From assembly GCF_021191695.1 (NCBI RefSeq), contig NZ_JAIWPT010000001.1, positions 412,040-476,039 of the forward strand: 64,000 bases of DNA, written 5' to 3'. A model generated the notes under the pieces. The model saw only the letters and a program-made list of their open reading frames with translations, had not been told where the DNA came from and ran no database searches. Every line of letters starts with the position of its first letter. Positions within the stretch are counted from its first letter, which is position 1. Source of the DNA: Proluteimonas luteida (GTDB lineage: Bacteria; Pseudomonadota; Gammaproteobacteria; Xanthomonadales; Xanthomonadaceae). Shown piece after piece: positions 7,753-19,779 of this stretch. The position numbers and the translations under genes are program-made.

Positions 7753-8382
7753 ATGGTCGCCGTGGCGGCACTGGATGCGCTGTTCGACGACCGCCGGCTG
7801 TGGAAGGGGCGGCCGCATGCCGCGCCGCCGACCGGCGCCCAGCCGAGCGGACACGCCGCGCTCGATGCCGCGTTGCCGACCGGCGGCTGGCCGGAGGCGG
7901 CGCTGACCGAACTGCTGCCCGAGGCCGACGGCATCGGCGAACTGCAGCTGCTGTGGCCGGCGCTGGCACGGCTGTCGCGGGCCGGCGAACGGCTCGTGCT
8001 GGTGGCGCCGCCCTACCGGCCGTTCGCGCCGGCCTGGCAGGCGGCGGGCATCGACCTGCGGCAGTTGCACGTGGTGGTGGCCGACGACCCGCGCGATGCG
8101 CTGTGGGCCACCGAGCAGTGCCTGCGCTCGGGCAGCTGCGGCGCGGTGCTGTGCTGGCCGCCCGCGGCCGACGACCGCGCGCTGCGGCGGCTGCAGGTCG
8201 CGGCCGAGACCGGGCGTACGCTGGCCTTCGCCACGCGTCCCGCGCATGCGGCGCGCAATCCGTCGCCGGCCGCGCTGCGGATCGCGATCGACGCCCGCCC
8301 GGCGCAACTGCGCATCCTCAAGTGCCGCGGTGGACTGGCGCCGCCACGGCCGCTGCCGTTGCCGGCGCTGGCGGGCGGGTGA
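7753..8382 (+). CDS. imuA: ImuA, RecA-like translesion synthesis accessory protein
   Basis: 209 residues. ImuA is a RecA/SulA-like accessory factor that works with ImuB and DnaE2 in damage-induced mutagenesis. Visible family features are the N-terminal LWKGRP...[16 protein letters not shown], the [22 protein letters not shown] block resembling the RecA ATPase core, and [19 protein letters not shown] near the end. The Walker A Lys is not evident, as is usual for ImuA. The start ATG is one base after the lexA2 stop, and imuB follows after seven bases. The gene is induced when LexA2 is cleaved. Confidence 0.9.
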   Translation: MVAVAALDALFDDRRLWKGRPHAAPPTGAQPSGHAALDAALPTGGWPEAALTELLPEADGIGELQLLWPALARLSRAGERLVLVAPPYRPFAPAWQAAGIDLRQLHVVVADDPRDALWATEQCLRSGSCGAVLCWPPAADDRALRRLQVAAETGRTLAFATRPAHAARNPSPAALRIAIDARPAQLRILKCRGGLAPPRPLPLPALAGG

Positions 8383-8389
8383 GCGGCGC

Positions 8390-9801
8390 ATGCGCTGGGC
8401 CTGCATCCTGCTGCCGCAGCTGGCGCTCGACGCCGTGCTGCGCCGCCGCCGCGACGCCGCGGACACGCCGCTGGCGCTGGTCGCCGGGCCCGCGCAGCGG
8501 CGCGTGCTGCATGCGGTGAACCCGGCGGGCCGCGCGCGCGGCCTGCGTCCGGGGCTGACGCTGATGGCCGCGCGGGCACTGGCCGCCGACCTGGTCACGT
8601 TCGACCACGATCCCGACGCGCCGGCGCACTGGCAGCGGTTCCTCGCCGCCTGGGCCTACCGCTTCAGTTCCCAGGTCAGCCTGGCATTCCCGCATGCGCT
8701 GGTGCTGGAGGTCCAGGCCAGCCTCGGCCTGTTCGGTCCCTGGCCGCGGTTCGAGGCGCGGCTGCGCACGGAGCTGGACGCACTCGGCTTCCGCCACCGC
8801 ATCGTCGCCGCGCCGCATCCGGCGGCGGCGCGGGCATTGGCCAATGTCCATGACGGCCTGGCGATCGCCGATGCCGGGGCGATGCGCGCGGCGGTCGCGG
8901 CATTGCCGCTGCGGCGCGCCGGCTTCGCGCCCGAGGTCGCCACCGCCCTGTCCCGGATGGGGCTGCGACGGGTGGCCGACGTGCTGGCCCTGCCGCGCGC
9001 CGGGCTGGGACGACGTTTTCCGGCCGACGTGCTGCGGCATCTGCAGCGGATCAGCGGCGAGGCGCCGCTGCCGCTGGCCTGGTACCGGCCGCCGGACCGT
9101 TTCGATGGCCGCGTCGAACTCGGCTTCGAGGTCGAGTCGCACCAGGCGCTGCTGTTCCCGCTGCGCCGGTTGACCGCGGACCTGGCCGCCTACCTCGCCG
9201 GCCGCGACGGTGGCGTGCAGCGTTTCGAACTGCGGCTGCAGCACGAGCACCATGCCGACACCGTGGTCGGCGTCGGCCTGCTGGGCACCGAGCGCGAGGC
9301 CGGCATGCTGCTGGAGGTCGCGCGCATGCGGCTGGAACGGGCCGAGGTGCCGGCCCCGGTCCGCGGCCTGCGATTGATCGCCCGCGAACTGCCCGCGTTC
9401 GCACCGGAACACCGGGAACTGTTCGATGCCCGCCCGCAGCAGTCGATGCCGTGGGAACAACTGCGCGAACGCCTGCGCGGGCGGCTCGGCGACGCGGCGG
9501 TGCAGGGGCTGCAGGTGCATGCCGACCATCGCCCGGAACATGCATCGCGGCCGGCGTCGTCGCAGGCACCGGCCGGGACGAGCGCGCAGCCGCCACGTCC
9601 GGGCTGGCTGTTGCCGCAGGCGGTCCCGTTGCGCGCCGCGCCGCTGCGGTTCCTGGCCGGCCCCGAACGCATCGAAAGCGGATGGTGGGACGGCGACGTG
9701 CGCCGCGACTACTACCGCGTCGAGACCCGCCAGGGGCAGCAGGCCTGGGTGCACGCGGCGCCCGGGGCGACGTCGGAGTTCATGCTGCACGGCCTGTTCG
9801 C

Positions 9802-9805
<4 letters not shown>
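8390..9805 (+). CDS. imuB: ImuB, Y-family polymerase-like mutasome hub protein
   Basis: 471 residues with a Y-family polymerase fold that is thought to be catalytically dead and to connect DnaE2 to the sliding clamp. The start [17 protein letters not shown] replaces the catalytic DxD found in true Y-family polymerases, in line with loss of activity. The palm/finger region includes [16 protein letters not shown], and a helix-hairpin-helix-like [17 protein letters not shown] is near residue 190. A likely clamp-binding peptide QQSMPW lies near residue 350. The gene ends in an ATGA overlap with dnaE2, a sign of tight coupling. Confidence 0.92.
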
Positions 9806-12957
<3,152 letters not shown>

Positions 12958-12998
12958 GTCCCGCGGGCGCCCGGCATCGCTTCCGGCGCTGCGTCCGG

Positions 12999-13913
12999 TC
13001 ATTGCCGGCTGGTCACCACCAGGACATCGCATGCGGCTTCCGCAAGCACCCGCCGCGCCACGCTGCCGAGCAGGGCCTGCGCCACGGCGCCGCGCCCGTG
13101 CGATCCCATCGCCAGCAGGTCGACGCGCGGGCCTTCCGAGAAACGCACCAGGGCGGGACCGGGATCGCCATCGAGAACGCGGACACGGGCCGTCTCCGCT
13201 CCCGGCATCTCGCGCTGGAAGGCGGACAGCTCCTCGCGTGCCTTGTCGACCAGTGCCGCGCGGTATCGGACCATATCGGCCCGCGACATCCCGGCGCGCA
13301 GCATCGCCTGCTGGAAGGGGAGCGGAACGTCGACGGCCTGGACCAGCTGCATGGCGGCATCGGGCGCCAGCCTGCGGGCCTCGATGGCCGCGTCGGCCGA
13401 TTGCGGCGAGCCGTCGACGGCGACGGCCAGGTGCCGATAAGGCGATGCCGACGGTTTCCTGACCACCAGGACCGGTGCGGCCGACGTCCTGATCACCCTG
13501 TCCGCCGTCGAGCCCAGGAGCTTGTCCCTGAGCGTGCCGTTCTTGCCGGGTCCGATCACGACGACATCCGCGTGGCGTTCGCACGCCACCTGCGCGATGC
13601 AGGCGTGCGGCGATCCGAACGCGACCAGCACATCGGTCCGCTGCGGCCGGTCGCCGCCGGCCAGTCGCGTCTCGATGGCGGCAAGCGCCTGTCGTTCCAG
13701 CCTCGCCCGCAGTTCGCTCTCGGCGACATTCAGATGGGCGGCGGTCGACGGCACCGGATCCGCCTCGATGACGTGCAGCACGACCAGGCAGGCCGCATGC
13801 GCGCCTGCCAGCTGCACCGCCCGGGCCAGCACGGCATCGCTGCCGGCCTCGAGATCGAGCGCGGCAAGCACCGTCTCGATCGTTCCCCGCGTCACCGCAT
13901 CTTGTTGCGTCAT
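12999..13913 (-). CDS. Universal stress protein with tandem UspA domains
   Basis: 304 residues holding two UspA domains. The first (about 10-150) carries the ATP-type motif GPGKNGTLRDKLLGST followed by ADRVIRTSAAPVLVV. The second (about 155-300) carries GSHGRGAVAQALLGSVA followed by RRVLAEAACDVLVV. Both motifs fit nucleotide-binding UspA proteins, which help survival under energy and oxidative stress. ATG at 13913 is chosen; a start at 13934 would add seven unlikely residues. The gene stands alone on the minus strand, tail to tail with dnaE2. A TATGAT box at 13952-13947 inside a 7-base inverted repeat lies 34 bases upstream of the ATG. Confidence 0.93.
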   Translation of the reverse strand: MTQQDAVTRGTIETVLAALDLEAGSDAVLARAVQLAGAHAACLVVLHVIEADPVPSTAAHLNVAESELRARLERQALAAIETRLAGGDRPQRTDVLVAFGSPHACIAQVACERHADVVVIGPGKNGTLRDKLLGSTADRVIRTSAAPVLVVRKPSASPYRHLAVAVDGSPQSADAAIEARRLAPDAAMQLVQAVDVPLPFQQAMLRAGMSRADMVRYRAALVDKAREELSAFQREMPGAETARVRVLDGDPGPALVRFSEGPRVDLLAMGSHGRGAVAQALLGSVARRVLAEAACDVLVVTSRQ

Positions 13914-13936
13914 GGCTCGTCCGGGCCTGCACACTG

Positions 13937-13964
13937 GCGTCTGGCCATCATAGGCGAAGACGCC
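13937..13964 (-). promoter_or_regulatory. Promoter and inverted repeat upstream of the universal stress protein gene
   Basis: Arms GGCGTCT (13937-13943) and AGACGCC (13958-13964) bracket a -10-like TATGAT (minus strand, 13952-13947). No good -35 is seen. A regulator site overlapping the core promoter is possible but unproven. Confidence 0.4.
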
Positions 13965-14109
13965 GGCAAGGCCGCCTCCAGGCCTGCGGCACGCGCGGCG
14001 GTGGCCACCGGAATCCGGTCTCCCAGCGCGCCGGCAGGTGCGATCCGGGCATGGGACGCAAGGCGGCGCCTTCGTCCGGTCGTGTTCTGCGACGCCCCCT
14101 TGCGGTCGG

Positions 14110-14571
14110 TCAGTGCACTCCGCGCAGGTCGCGCAGCTGGGTCGGCTGGGCGGCGAAGTACGCGGCCAGGTCGGCGATCTGCTGGTCGCTGAGCTCGGCC
14201 GCCTGCTGCGACATCAATGCGTGGTCGCGGGTGCCGTCGCGGTACTGCTGCAGCGCGTGGGCCAGGTAGTCGCGGAACTGGCCGCCGATCTTGGGGTAGG
14301 TCGGGTCCAGCGGTACGTTGCCGGCTTCGCCATGGCAGTCGATGCAGGTCTGGCCGGTCGCCGCGCTCTTGATCAGCGCCGCCTGGGCGCCGGCGTCGAC
14401 CGTGCCCCTGGGCAGGCCTGCCGACGACGAGCCTTTGGTCGCCGCGTGCAGGGCCTGGGCCTCGGGGTCGGGCGTGCCGCCGCCGCAGGCGGCGAGCAGC
14501 GCGGTTGCCAGCAGGACGGCACAGGCGTGGACGCCGCGACGGGCGATGGCGCGGGGCAGGGGGCGGCTCAT
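14110..14571 (-). CDS. Mono-haem cytochrome c lipoprotein
   Basis: 153 residues. A signal peptide ends in LLAAC, so Cys29 should be lipidated and the protein anchored in a periplasm-facing membrane. Haem binding motif CIDCH (76-80) with Met120 in RDHALM as the likely sixth ligand, making a class I cytochrome c. Residues from TYPKIGGQFRDYLAHALQQYRDG onward closely resemble the matching part of the upstream cytochrome gene and of cytochrome c4 halves. The start overlaps the stop of that gene by 4 bases. Electron carrier role is known for the family; the partner oxidase or reductase is not in view. Confidence 0.9.
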   Translation of the reverse strand: MSRPLPRAIARRGVHACAVLLATALLAACGGGTPDPEAQALHAATKGSSSAGLPRGTVDAGAQAALIKSAATGQTCIDCHGEAGNVPLDPTYPKIGGQFRDYLAHALQQYRDGTRDHALMSQQAAELSDQQIADLAAYFAAQPTQLRDLRGVH

Positions 14572-14930
14572 GGGGTCAGCTCCGACAGGAAGGCGGCGAT
14601 GTCGGCGATGTCCTGGTCGGAGAAGCTCTGCGCCTGCGCCTCCATCGTCGGATGCCGGCGGGTGCCGCGGCGGTATTCGTGCAGCGCGTTGACCAGGTAC
14701 TCGGTCGACTGGCCGCCGATCTTCGGCACGTGGTAGTGCGGATAGACGTTGCGGTAGCCCTCCACGCCATGACAGCCCTGGCAGGTGTAGGTCAGCAGCT
14801 TGCCGGATTCGGCATTGCCGACCGGTGCCGCTGCGGTCGGGGCGGCGGCGGGGGGCGTGTCCTGGGCCGCGGCCGGCAGCGACAAGGCGGCAAGAGCGAA
14901 ACAGGCGGCGATCGTCAGCGGTCGCGTCAT
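14568..14930 (-). CDS. Mono-haem periplasmic cytochrome c
   Basis: 120 residues with a cleavable signal peptide ending SLPAAAQ, an Ala/Pro-rich spacer, haem motif CQGCH (50-54) and a probable axial Met96 in RRHPTM. The stretch VPKIGGQSTEYLVNALHEYRRG matches the neighbouring lipoprotein cytochrome, and both look like one half of di-haem cytochrome c4. First gene of a two-gene unit, ATGA-coupled to the lipoprotein gene. A TATACT promoter box lies about 100 bases upstream. Confidence 0.9.
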   Translation of the reverse strand: MTRPLTIAACFALAALSLPAAAQDTPPAAAPTAAAPVGNAESGKLLTYTCQGCHGVEGYRNVYPHYHVPKIGGQSTEYLVNALHEYRRGTRRHPTMEAQAQSFSDQDIADIAAFLSELTP

Positions 14931-15027
14931 GATGGGTATCCGCAATCCTGAATGGCTGGAGCGTGGCTGTTCTGGGTGTGCGTGTTGCCGTGTCGCCTTG
15001 CCCCGTGGGATGGCGTGCGACGGCCGG

Positions 15028-15033
15028 AGTATA
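15028..15033 (-). promoter_or_regulatory. -10 box TATACT for the cytochrome c pair
   Basis: TATACT on the minus strand preceded by GGC, in the 233-base gap between the cytochrome pair and the RND operon. A TTGCGC 14 bases further upstream is poorly spaced, so the -35 is uncertain. Confidence 0.45.
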
Positions 15034-15112
15034 GCCTGCGGTTCCCGGCGCAACCCAACCCCGGCGAGTCCGGAAATCCGGCGGCACCATGACCAATGGG
15101 GCATGAGTCCGA

Positions 15113-15140
15113 TTGCTTTGGTGATGTACCTTGCTACAAC
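15113..15140 (+). promoter_or_regulatory. Probable promoter of the RND operon
   Basis: TTGCTT (15113-15118) and TACAAC (15135-15140) with a 16-base spacer, 23 bases before the adaptor ATG. No operator-like palindrome and no linked regulator gene are seen. Confidence 0.45.
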
Positions 15141-15163
15141 ACCGCAGGGGTTCACTCATCAAC

Positions 15164-16288
15164 ATGTCGACACAGCGTTCTTCCGCGTCCATCGGACGCC
15201 TCGTTGCCGGTACCGCATTGCTGGCGATCGTCCTCGGCATGGCCGCCTGCGGCGGCGACAGGGCCCAGGCCAAGCCCGGCGACGATGCGCCGGCCGCGAT
15301 CCCGGTCGAAACCGAAGCCGTGACCCGTCGCAGCGTGGCGGCCAGCTACGCCGGCAGCGCGTCGCTGGAGGTGCCGCGCGGCGCCGACGTGATCGCCAAG
15401 ACCTCGGGCATCGCGCTCGAGGTGCTGGTCGAGGAGGGCGACGCGGTACGCGCCGGCCAGCCGCTGCTGCGCCTGGACCCGGACCGCCCGCGGCTGGCGG
15501 TGCAGCAGTCGCGCGCGACGATGGGCAAGCTGGAGAACAGCTACCGCCGCGCGCAGCAGCTGGTCGGCCAGCAGATGATCAGCGCAAACGACCTGGACCA
15601 GATCAAGTTCGACCTCGACAACGCCCGCGCGCAGTACGAGATGGCGCAGCTGGAACTGTCGTACACCACGGTGACCGCGCCGATCTCCGGCGTGATCTCG
15701 CAGCGCATGATCCGTACCGGCAACTTCGTGCAGATCAACACACCGATCTTCAGCATCGTCGACAATTCGCGCATCGAGGCCACGCTCAACGTGCCCGAGC
15801 GCGAGCTGCGGGTGCTCAAGCGCGGCCAGCCGGTGCGGCTGCAGGTCGATGCGCTGCCGGGCGAGACCTTCGATGGCGTGGTCGAGCGCGTGTCGCCGGT
15901 GGTCGACTCGGGCAGCGGCACGTTCCGCGTGGTCTGCGCCTTCGAGGGCAGCGACATGCTGCGCGCCGGCATGTTCGGCCGCATCCGCATCGACTACGAC
16001 CAGCGCGCCGCCGCGCTGGTGATCCCGCGCAGCGCGCTGCTCGAGGACGACGACACGGCCGCGGTCTACACCGTGCGCGATGGCAAGGCGGTGCGCGTGC
16101 CGGTGACCCTGGGCTACATCGACGGCAACCTGATCGAGGTCCGCGACGGCCTGTCCGAGGGCGAGCCGGTGGTGACCGCGGGCAAGGTCGCACTGCGCGA
16201 AGGCAGCCCGGTGCAGGTCATCGGCGAGGCGCCCGAACCTGCGCCTGACGCCGACGCGGCCGACGCCAGCAGCGACGGCGCGCAGTAA
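15164..16288 (+). CDS. RND efflux periplasmic adaptor lipoprotein
   Basis: 374-residue membrane fusion protein. The lipobox GMAAC gives lipidated Cys29, anchoring it to the inner membrane. The barrel-sandwich (lipoyl-like) halves flank a helical hairpin with RATMGKLENSYRRAQQLVGQQ; ELSYTTVTAPISGVISQR marks return into the barrel, then the beta-barrel and membrane-proximal domains follow to VTLGYIDGNLIEVRDGL. It would bridge the inner-membrane RND trimer and an outer-membrane TolC-type channel, which is not encoded here. Its TAA stop shares the A with the ATG of the first permease (TAATG). An inner ATG at 15131 starts earlier but lacks family sequence. Confidence 0.93.
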   Translation: MSTQRSSASIGRLVAGTALLAIVLGMAACGGDRAQAKPGDDAPAAIPVETEAVTRRSVAASYAGSASLEVPRGADVIAKTSGIALEVLVEEGDAVRAGQPLLRLDPDRPRLAVQQSRATMGKLENSYRRAQQLVGQQMISANDLDQIKFDLDNARAQYEMAQLELSYTTVTAPISGVISQRMIRTGNFVQINTPIFSIVDNSRIEATLNVPERELRVLKRGQPVRLQVDALPGETFDGVVERVSPVVDSGSGTFRVVCAFEGSDMLRAGMFGRIRIDYDQRAAALVIPRSALLEDDDTAAVYTVRDGKAVRVPVTLGYIDGNLIEVRDGLSEGEPVVTAGKVALREGSPVQVIGEAPEPAPDADAADASSDGAQ

Positions 16289-19200
16289 TGGCCGGCGCCC
16301 CGCACGACGGTGCCGGCGTGGATCCGCACGCGGCCCCGGCAGGTCGTTTCGACCTGGTCGAGTTCTCCACCCGCCGGCGGGTGACCGTGGCGATGGTCGC
16401 GATCAGCCTGATGCTGTTCGGCCTGATCGCGCTGGGCAACCTCAAGGTCAACCTGCTGCCGGACCTCAGCTATCCGACGCTGACGGTGCGCACCGAATAC
16501 ACCGGCGCGGCGCCGTCGGAGATCGAGACCCTGGTCAGCGAGCCGGTCGAGGAGGCCGTCGGCGTGGTCAAGGGCGTGCGCAAGCTGCGCTCGATCTCGC
16601 GCACCGGGCAGAGCGACGTGGTGCTGGAGTTCGCCTGGGGCACCGACATGGACAAGGCCAGCCTCGAGGTCCGCGACAAGCTGGAGACGCTGACGCTGCC
16701 GCTGGAGGTCACGCCGCCGGTGCTGCTGCGCTTCAACCCCTCGACCGAGCCGATCCTGCGCCTGGCGCTGACCGGCAGCGGCGAGCGCGACGCGGTGACC
16801 GAGCTCACCCGCCTGCGCCGCTATGCCGACGACGACCTGAAGAAGAAGCTCGAACCGGTGGTCGGCGTGGCCGCGGTCAAGGTCGGCGGCGGCTTCGAGG
16901 ACGAGGTGCAGGTCGAACTGGACCTCGAGCAGCTGGCGCGCATCGGCCTGCCGGTCGAGAACGTGATCCAGCGCCTGCAGCAGGAGAACATCAACCTGTC
17001 CGGCGGCCGCCTCGACCAGGGCACGCAGCGCTACCTGGTGCGCACGGTCAACCAGTTCGCCAGCATCGAGCAGATCGGCGAGATGCTGGTGTCCACCCAG
17101 GCCGGTGGCGACAACGCGGCTGCCAGTGCGGCGCAGCAGATGGCGGCGATCGCCGCGGCCAGCGGCTCGCAGGCGGTGCTGGCGGCGGCGGCCTCGGTGC
17201 AGAGCGCATCGTCGGGTGGTGGCGACAGCGTGGCCGGCGGCCGCGCGATCCGCCTGCGCGACATCGCCACCGTGCGCCAGGGCTTCAAGGAGCGCGAGAG
17301 CATCATCCGCCTCGGCGGCAAGGAGGCGGTGGAGCTGGCGATCTACAAGGAGGGCGACGCCAACACCGTGTCGACCGCCGACGCCGTGCAGGCGCGGCTG
17401 CAGGCGATCCGCGGGGAACTGCCGGGCGACATGACCCTGACCGTCGTCGACGACCAGTCGAAGTTCATCCGCGCGGCGATCGCCGACGTCAAGCTCGACG
17501 CGGTGATCGGCGGCTCGCTGGCGATCCTGATCATCTTCCTGTTCCTGCGCAGCGGCTGGAGCACGCTGGTCGTCGGCCTGTCGCTGCCGATCTCGATCGT
17601 CACCACGTTCTTCTTCATGGACCGCCTGGGCCTGAGCCTGAACGTGATGTCGCTCAGCGGCCTGGCGCTGGCCACCGGCCTGGTGGTCGACGATTCGATC
17701 GTGGTGCTGGAGAGCATCGCCAAGGCGCGCGAGCGGGGCCTGGGCATTCTCGAGGCGGCGATCAGCGGCACCCGCGAGGTCGGCATGGCGGTGTTCGCAT
17801 CGACGCTGACCATCATCGCGGTGTTCCTGCCGCTGGTGTTCGTCGAGGGCATCGCCGGGCAGCTGTTCCGCGACCAGGCGCTGACGGTGGCGATCGCGGT
17901 CGCGGTGTCGCTGGTGGTCGCGGTGACCCTGATCCCGATGCTGTCCGCGCTCAAGGGCCGGCCGCCGATGTCGTTCCCGGAAGAGGCGCCGCACCCGCAA
18001 TGGCGTCCGCAAAGCCGCTGGCAGAAGCCGTTCGCGGCGACCGGCCGCGGCATCGGCGCCGCGCTGCGCGGCGTGCTGCTGGGCATCGCCTGGGCGTTCG
18101 TGCGGATCTGGCGCGTGCTCTCGCGCGGCACCGGTGCGGTCATGGGCCGGGCCAGCGATGCCGCGATGGCGCCTTACGACCGCGCCGAGCGCGGCTACCT
18201 GCGGCTGTTGCCGGCCGCGCTGGCGCGGCCATGGCTGGTGCTGGGCACGGCCACGGCGATCTTCGTCGCCAGCCTGTTCCTGGTGCCGCTGCTGGGCACC
18301 GACCTGATCCCGCAGCTGGCCCAGGACCGCTTCGAGATGACCGCCCGGCTGCCGCCCGGCACGCCGCTGCGCGAGACCGACCGCATCATCCGTGAAGTGC
18401 AGCTGGCGCACGACGACGACGACGGCGTCGAACTGCTGTTCGGCGTCAGCGGCAGCGGCACCCGGCTCGACGCCAACCCGACCGAGAGCGGCGAGAACAT
18501 CGGCAAGCTCAGCATCGTCATGAGCGGCGGCGGCAGCCGCCAGTTCGAGGCCGAGCAGACCGAGCGGCTGCGCGCGACGATGCGCAAATACCCGGGCGTT
18601 TCGGTCGATTTCAGCCGCCCGGCGCTGTTCAGCTTCTCCTCGCCGCTGGAGATCGAACTGCGCGGCCAGGACCTCGACAGCCTGGCCCGCGCCGGCCAGC
18701 GCATGGCCGAGCTGCTGCGCGCCAACCCCAACTACGCGGACGTCAAGAGCACGGTGGAGCAGGGCTTTCCCGAGATCCAGATCGTGTTCGACCAGGAACG
18801 CGCCGGCGCGCTGGGCCTGACCACCCGCCAGATCGCCGACGCGGTGGTGCGCGCGGTGCGCGGCGAGGTCGCCACCCGCTACAACTTCCGCGACCGCAAG
18901 ATCGACGTGCTGGTGCGCGCGCAGGAGAGCGAGCGCGACTCGGTCGACCGCATCCGCAACCTCATCGTCAATCCGGGTAGCGGCAGCGCGGTGCGGCTCG
19001 ACTCGGTGGCCGACGTCGTCGCCACCACCGGCCCCAGCGAGATCCACCGTGCCGACCAGGTGCGCGTGGCGGTGGTCTCGGCCAACCTGCGCGGCATCGA
19101 CCTGGGCACCGCGGTCGACGAGGTGCAGCGGATGGTCGCGGCCAACCCGCTCGGCGCCGACGTCGGCCTGCACATCGGCGGCCAGGGCGAGGAGCTGGGC

Positions 19201-19779
19201 GAGTCGATGCGCTCGCTGCTGCTGGCGTTCGCGCTGGCGATCTTCCTCGTCTACCTGGTGATGGCCTCGCAGTTCGAGTCGCTGCTGCATCCGTTCGTGA
19301 TCCTGTTCACGGTGCCGCTGGCGATGGTCGGCGCGATCCTCGGCCTGTTCATCACCGGCAACACGATCTCGGTGGTCGCCTTCATCGGCCTGATCCTGAT
19401 GGTCGGGCTGGTGGTCAAGAACGCGATCATCCTCATCGACAAGGTCAACCAGCTGCGCGAGGCCGGCATGGCCAAGCGCGAGGCGCTGGTCGAGGGCGCA
19501 CGCACGCGCCTGCGGCCGATCGTCATGACCACGCTGTCGACGCTGTTCGGCTTCCTGCCGCTGGCGCTGGCCTTCGGCGAGGGCGCCGAGGTGCGCTCGC
19601 CGATGGCGATCACGGTCATGGGCGGATTGGCGGTGTCGACGCTGCTGACGCTGCTGGTGATCCCGGTGGTCTACGACCTGCTGGACCGCAAGTCCGACGC
19701 CTGGTACGCCGAGCGCGGCCGCCGTGCGCGCGGCATCGTCGAAGGCGACGCCGCCACCGCAGAGGCCGCGGCGCGATGA
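16288..19779 (+). CDS. RND efflux permease, first subunit (complete proton relay)
   Basis: 1163 residues, longer than the usual 1030-1060. Signature segments: FSTRRRVTVAMVAISLMLFG (TM1), LVSEPVEEAVGVVKGV, TM4 with Asp468-Asp469 (LVVDDSIVVLE) and TM10 with Lys1044 (LVVKNAIILID), matching the proton-relay residues of AcrB. Two extra segments explain the size: an Ala/Ser-rich insertion at about 272-316 in the first porter region, and an extra hydrophobic/basic stretch between TM6 and TM7 (about 555-650). Substrate cannot be read from the sequence. It is followed by a second, different permease through an ATGA overlap, as in heteromeric MdtBC-type pumps. Confidence 0.93.
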   Translation: MAGAPHDGAGVDPHAAPAGRFDLVEFSTRRRVTVAMVAISLMLFGLIALGNLKVNLLPDLSYPTLTVRTEYTGAAPSEIETLVSEPVEEAVGVVKGVRKLRSISRTGQSDVVLEFAWGTDMDKASLEVRDKLETLTLPLEVTPPVLLRFNPSTEPILRLALTGSGERDAVTELTRLRRYADDDLKKKLEPVVGVAAVKVGGGFEDEVQVELDLEQLARIGLPVENVIQRLQQENINLSGGRLDQGTQRYLVRTVNQFASIEQIGEMLVSTQAGGDNAAASAAQQMAAIAAASGSQAVLAAAASVQSASSGGGDSVAGGRAIRLRDIATVRQGFKERESIIRLGGKEAVELAIYKEGDANTVSTADAVQARLQAIRGELPGDMTLTVVDDQSKFIRAAIADVKLDAVIGGSLAILIIFLFLRSGWSTLVVGLSLPISIVTTFFFMDRLGLSLNVMSLSGLALATGLVVDDSIVVLESIAKARERGLGILEAAISGTREVGMAVFASTLTIIAVFLPLVFVEGIAGQLFRDQALTVAIAVAVSLVVAVTLIPMLSALKGRPPMSFPEEAPHPQWRPQSRWQKPFAATGRGIGAALRGVLLGIAWAFVRIWRVLSRGTGAVMGRASDAAMAPYDRAERGYLRLLPAALARPWLVLGTATAIFVASLFLVPLLGTDLIPQLAQDRFEMTARLPPGTPLRETDRIIREVQLAHDDDDGVELLFGVSGSGTRLDANPTESGENIGKLSIVMSGGGSRQFEAEQTERLRATMRKYPGVSVDFSRPALFSFSSPLEIELRGQDLDSLARAGQRMAELLRANPNYADVKSTVEQGFPEIQIVFDQERAGALGLTTRQIADAVVRAVRGEVATRYNFRDRKIDVLVRAQESERDSVDRIRNLIVNPGSGSAVRLDSVADVVATTGPSEIHRADQVRVAVVSANLRGIDLGTAVDEVQRMVAANPLGADVGLHIGGQGEELGESMRSLLLAFALAIFLVYLVMASQFESLLHPFVILFTVPLAMVGAILGLFITGNTISVVAFIGLILMVGLVVKNAIILIDKVNQLREAGMAKREALVEGARTRLRPIVMTTLSTLFGFLPLALAFGEGAEVRSPMAITVMGGLAVSTLLTLLVIPVVYDLLDRKSDAWYAERGRRARGIVEGDAATAEAAAR

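Noticed and set aside
16114..19290. A 1058-codon open frame on the minus strand over the first RND permease
   Set aside because: Shadow of a GC-rich gene: composition is His/Gln/Arg/Asp repeats without any domain, and the plus-strand frame is a full RND protein.
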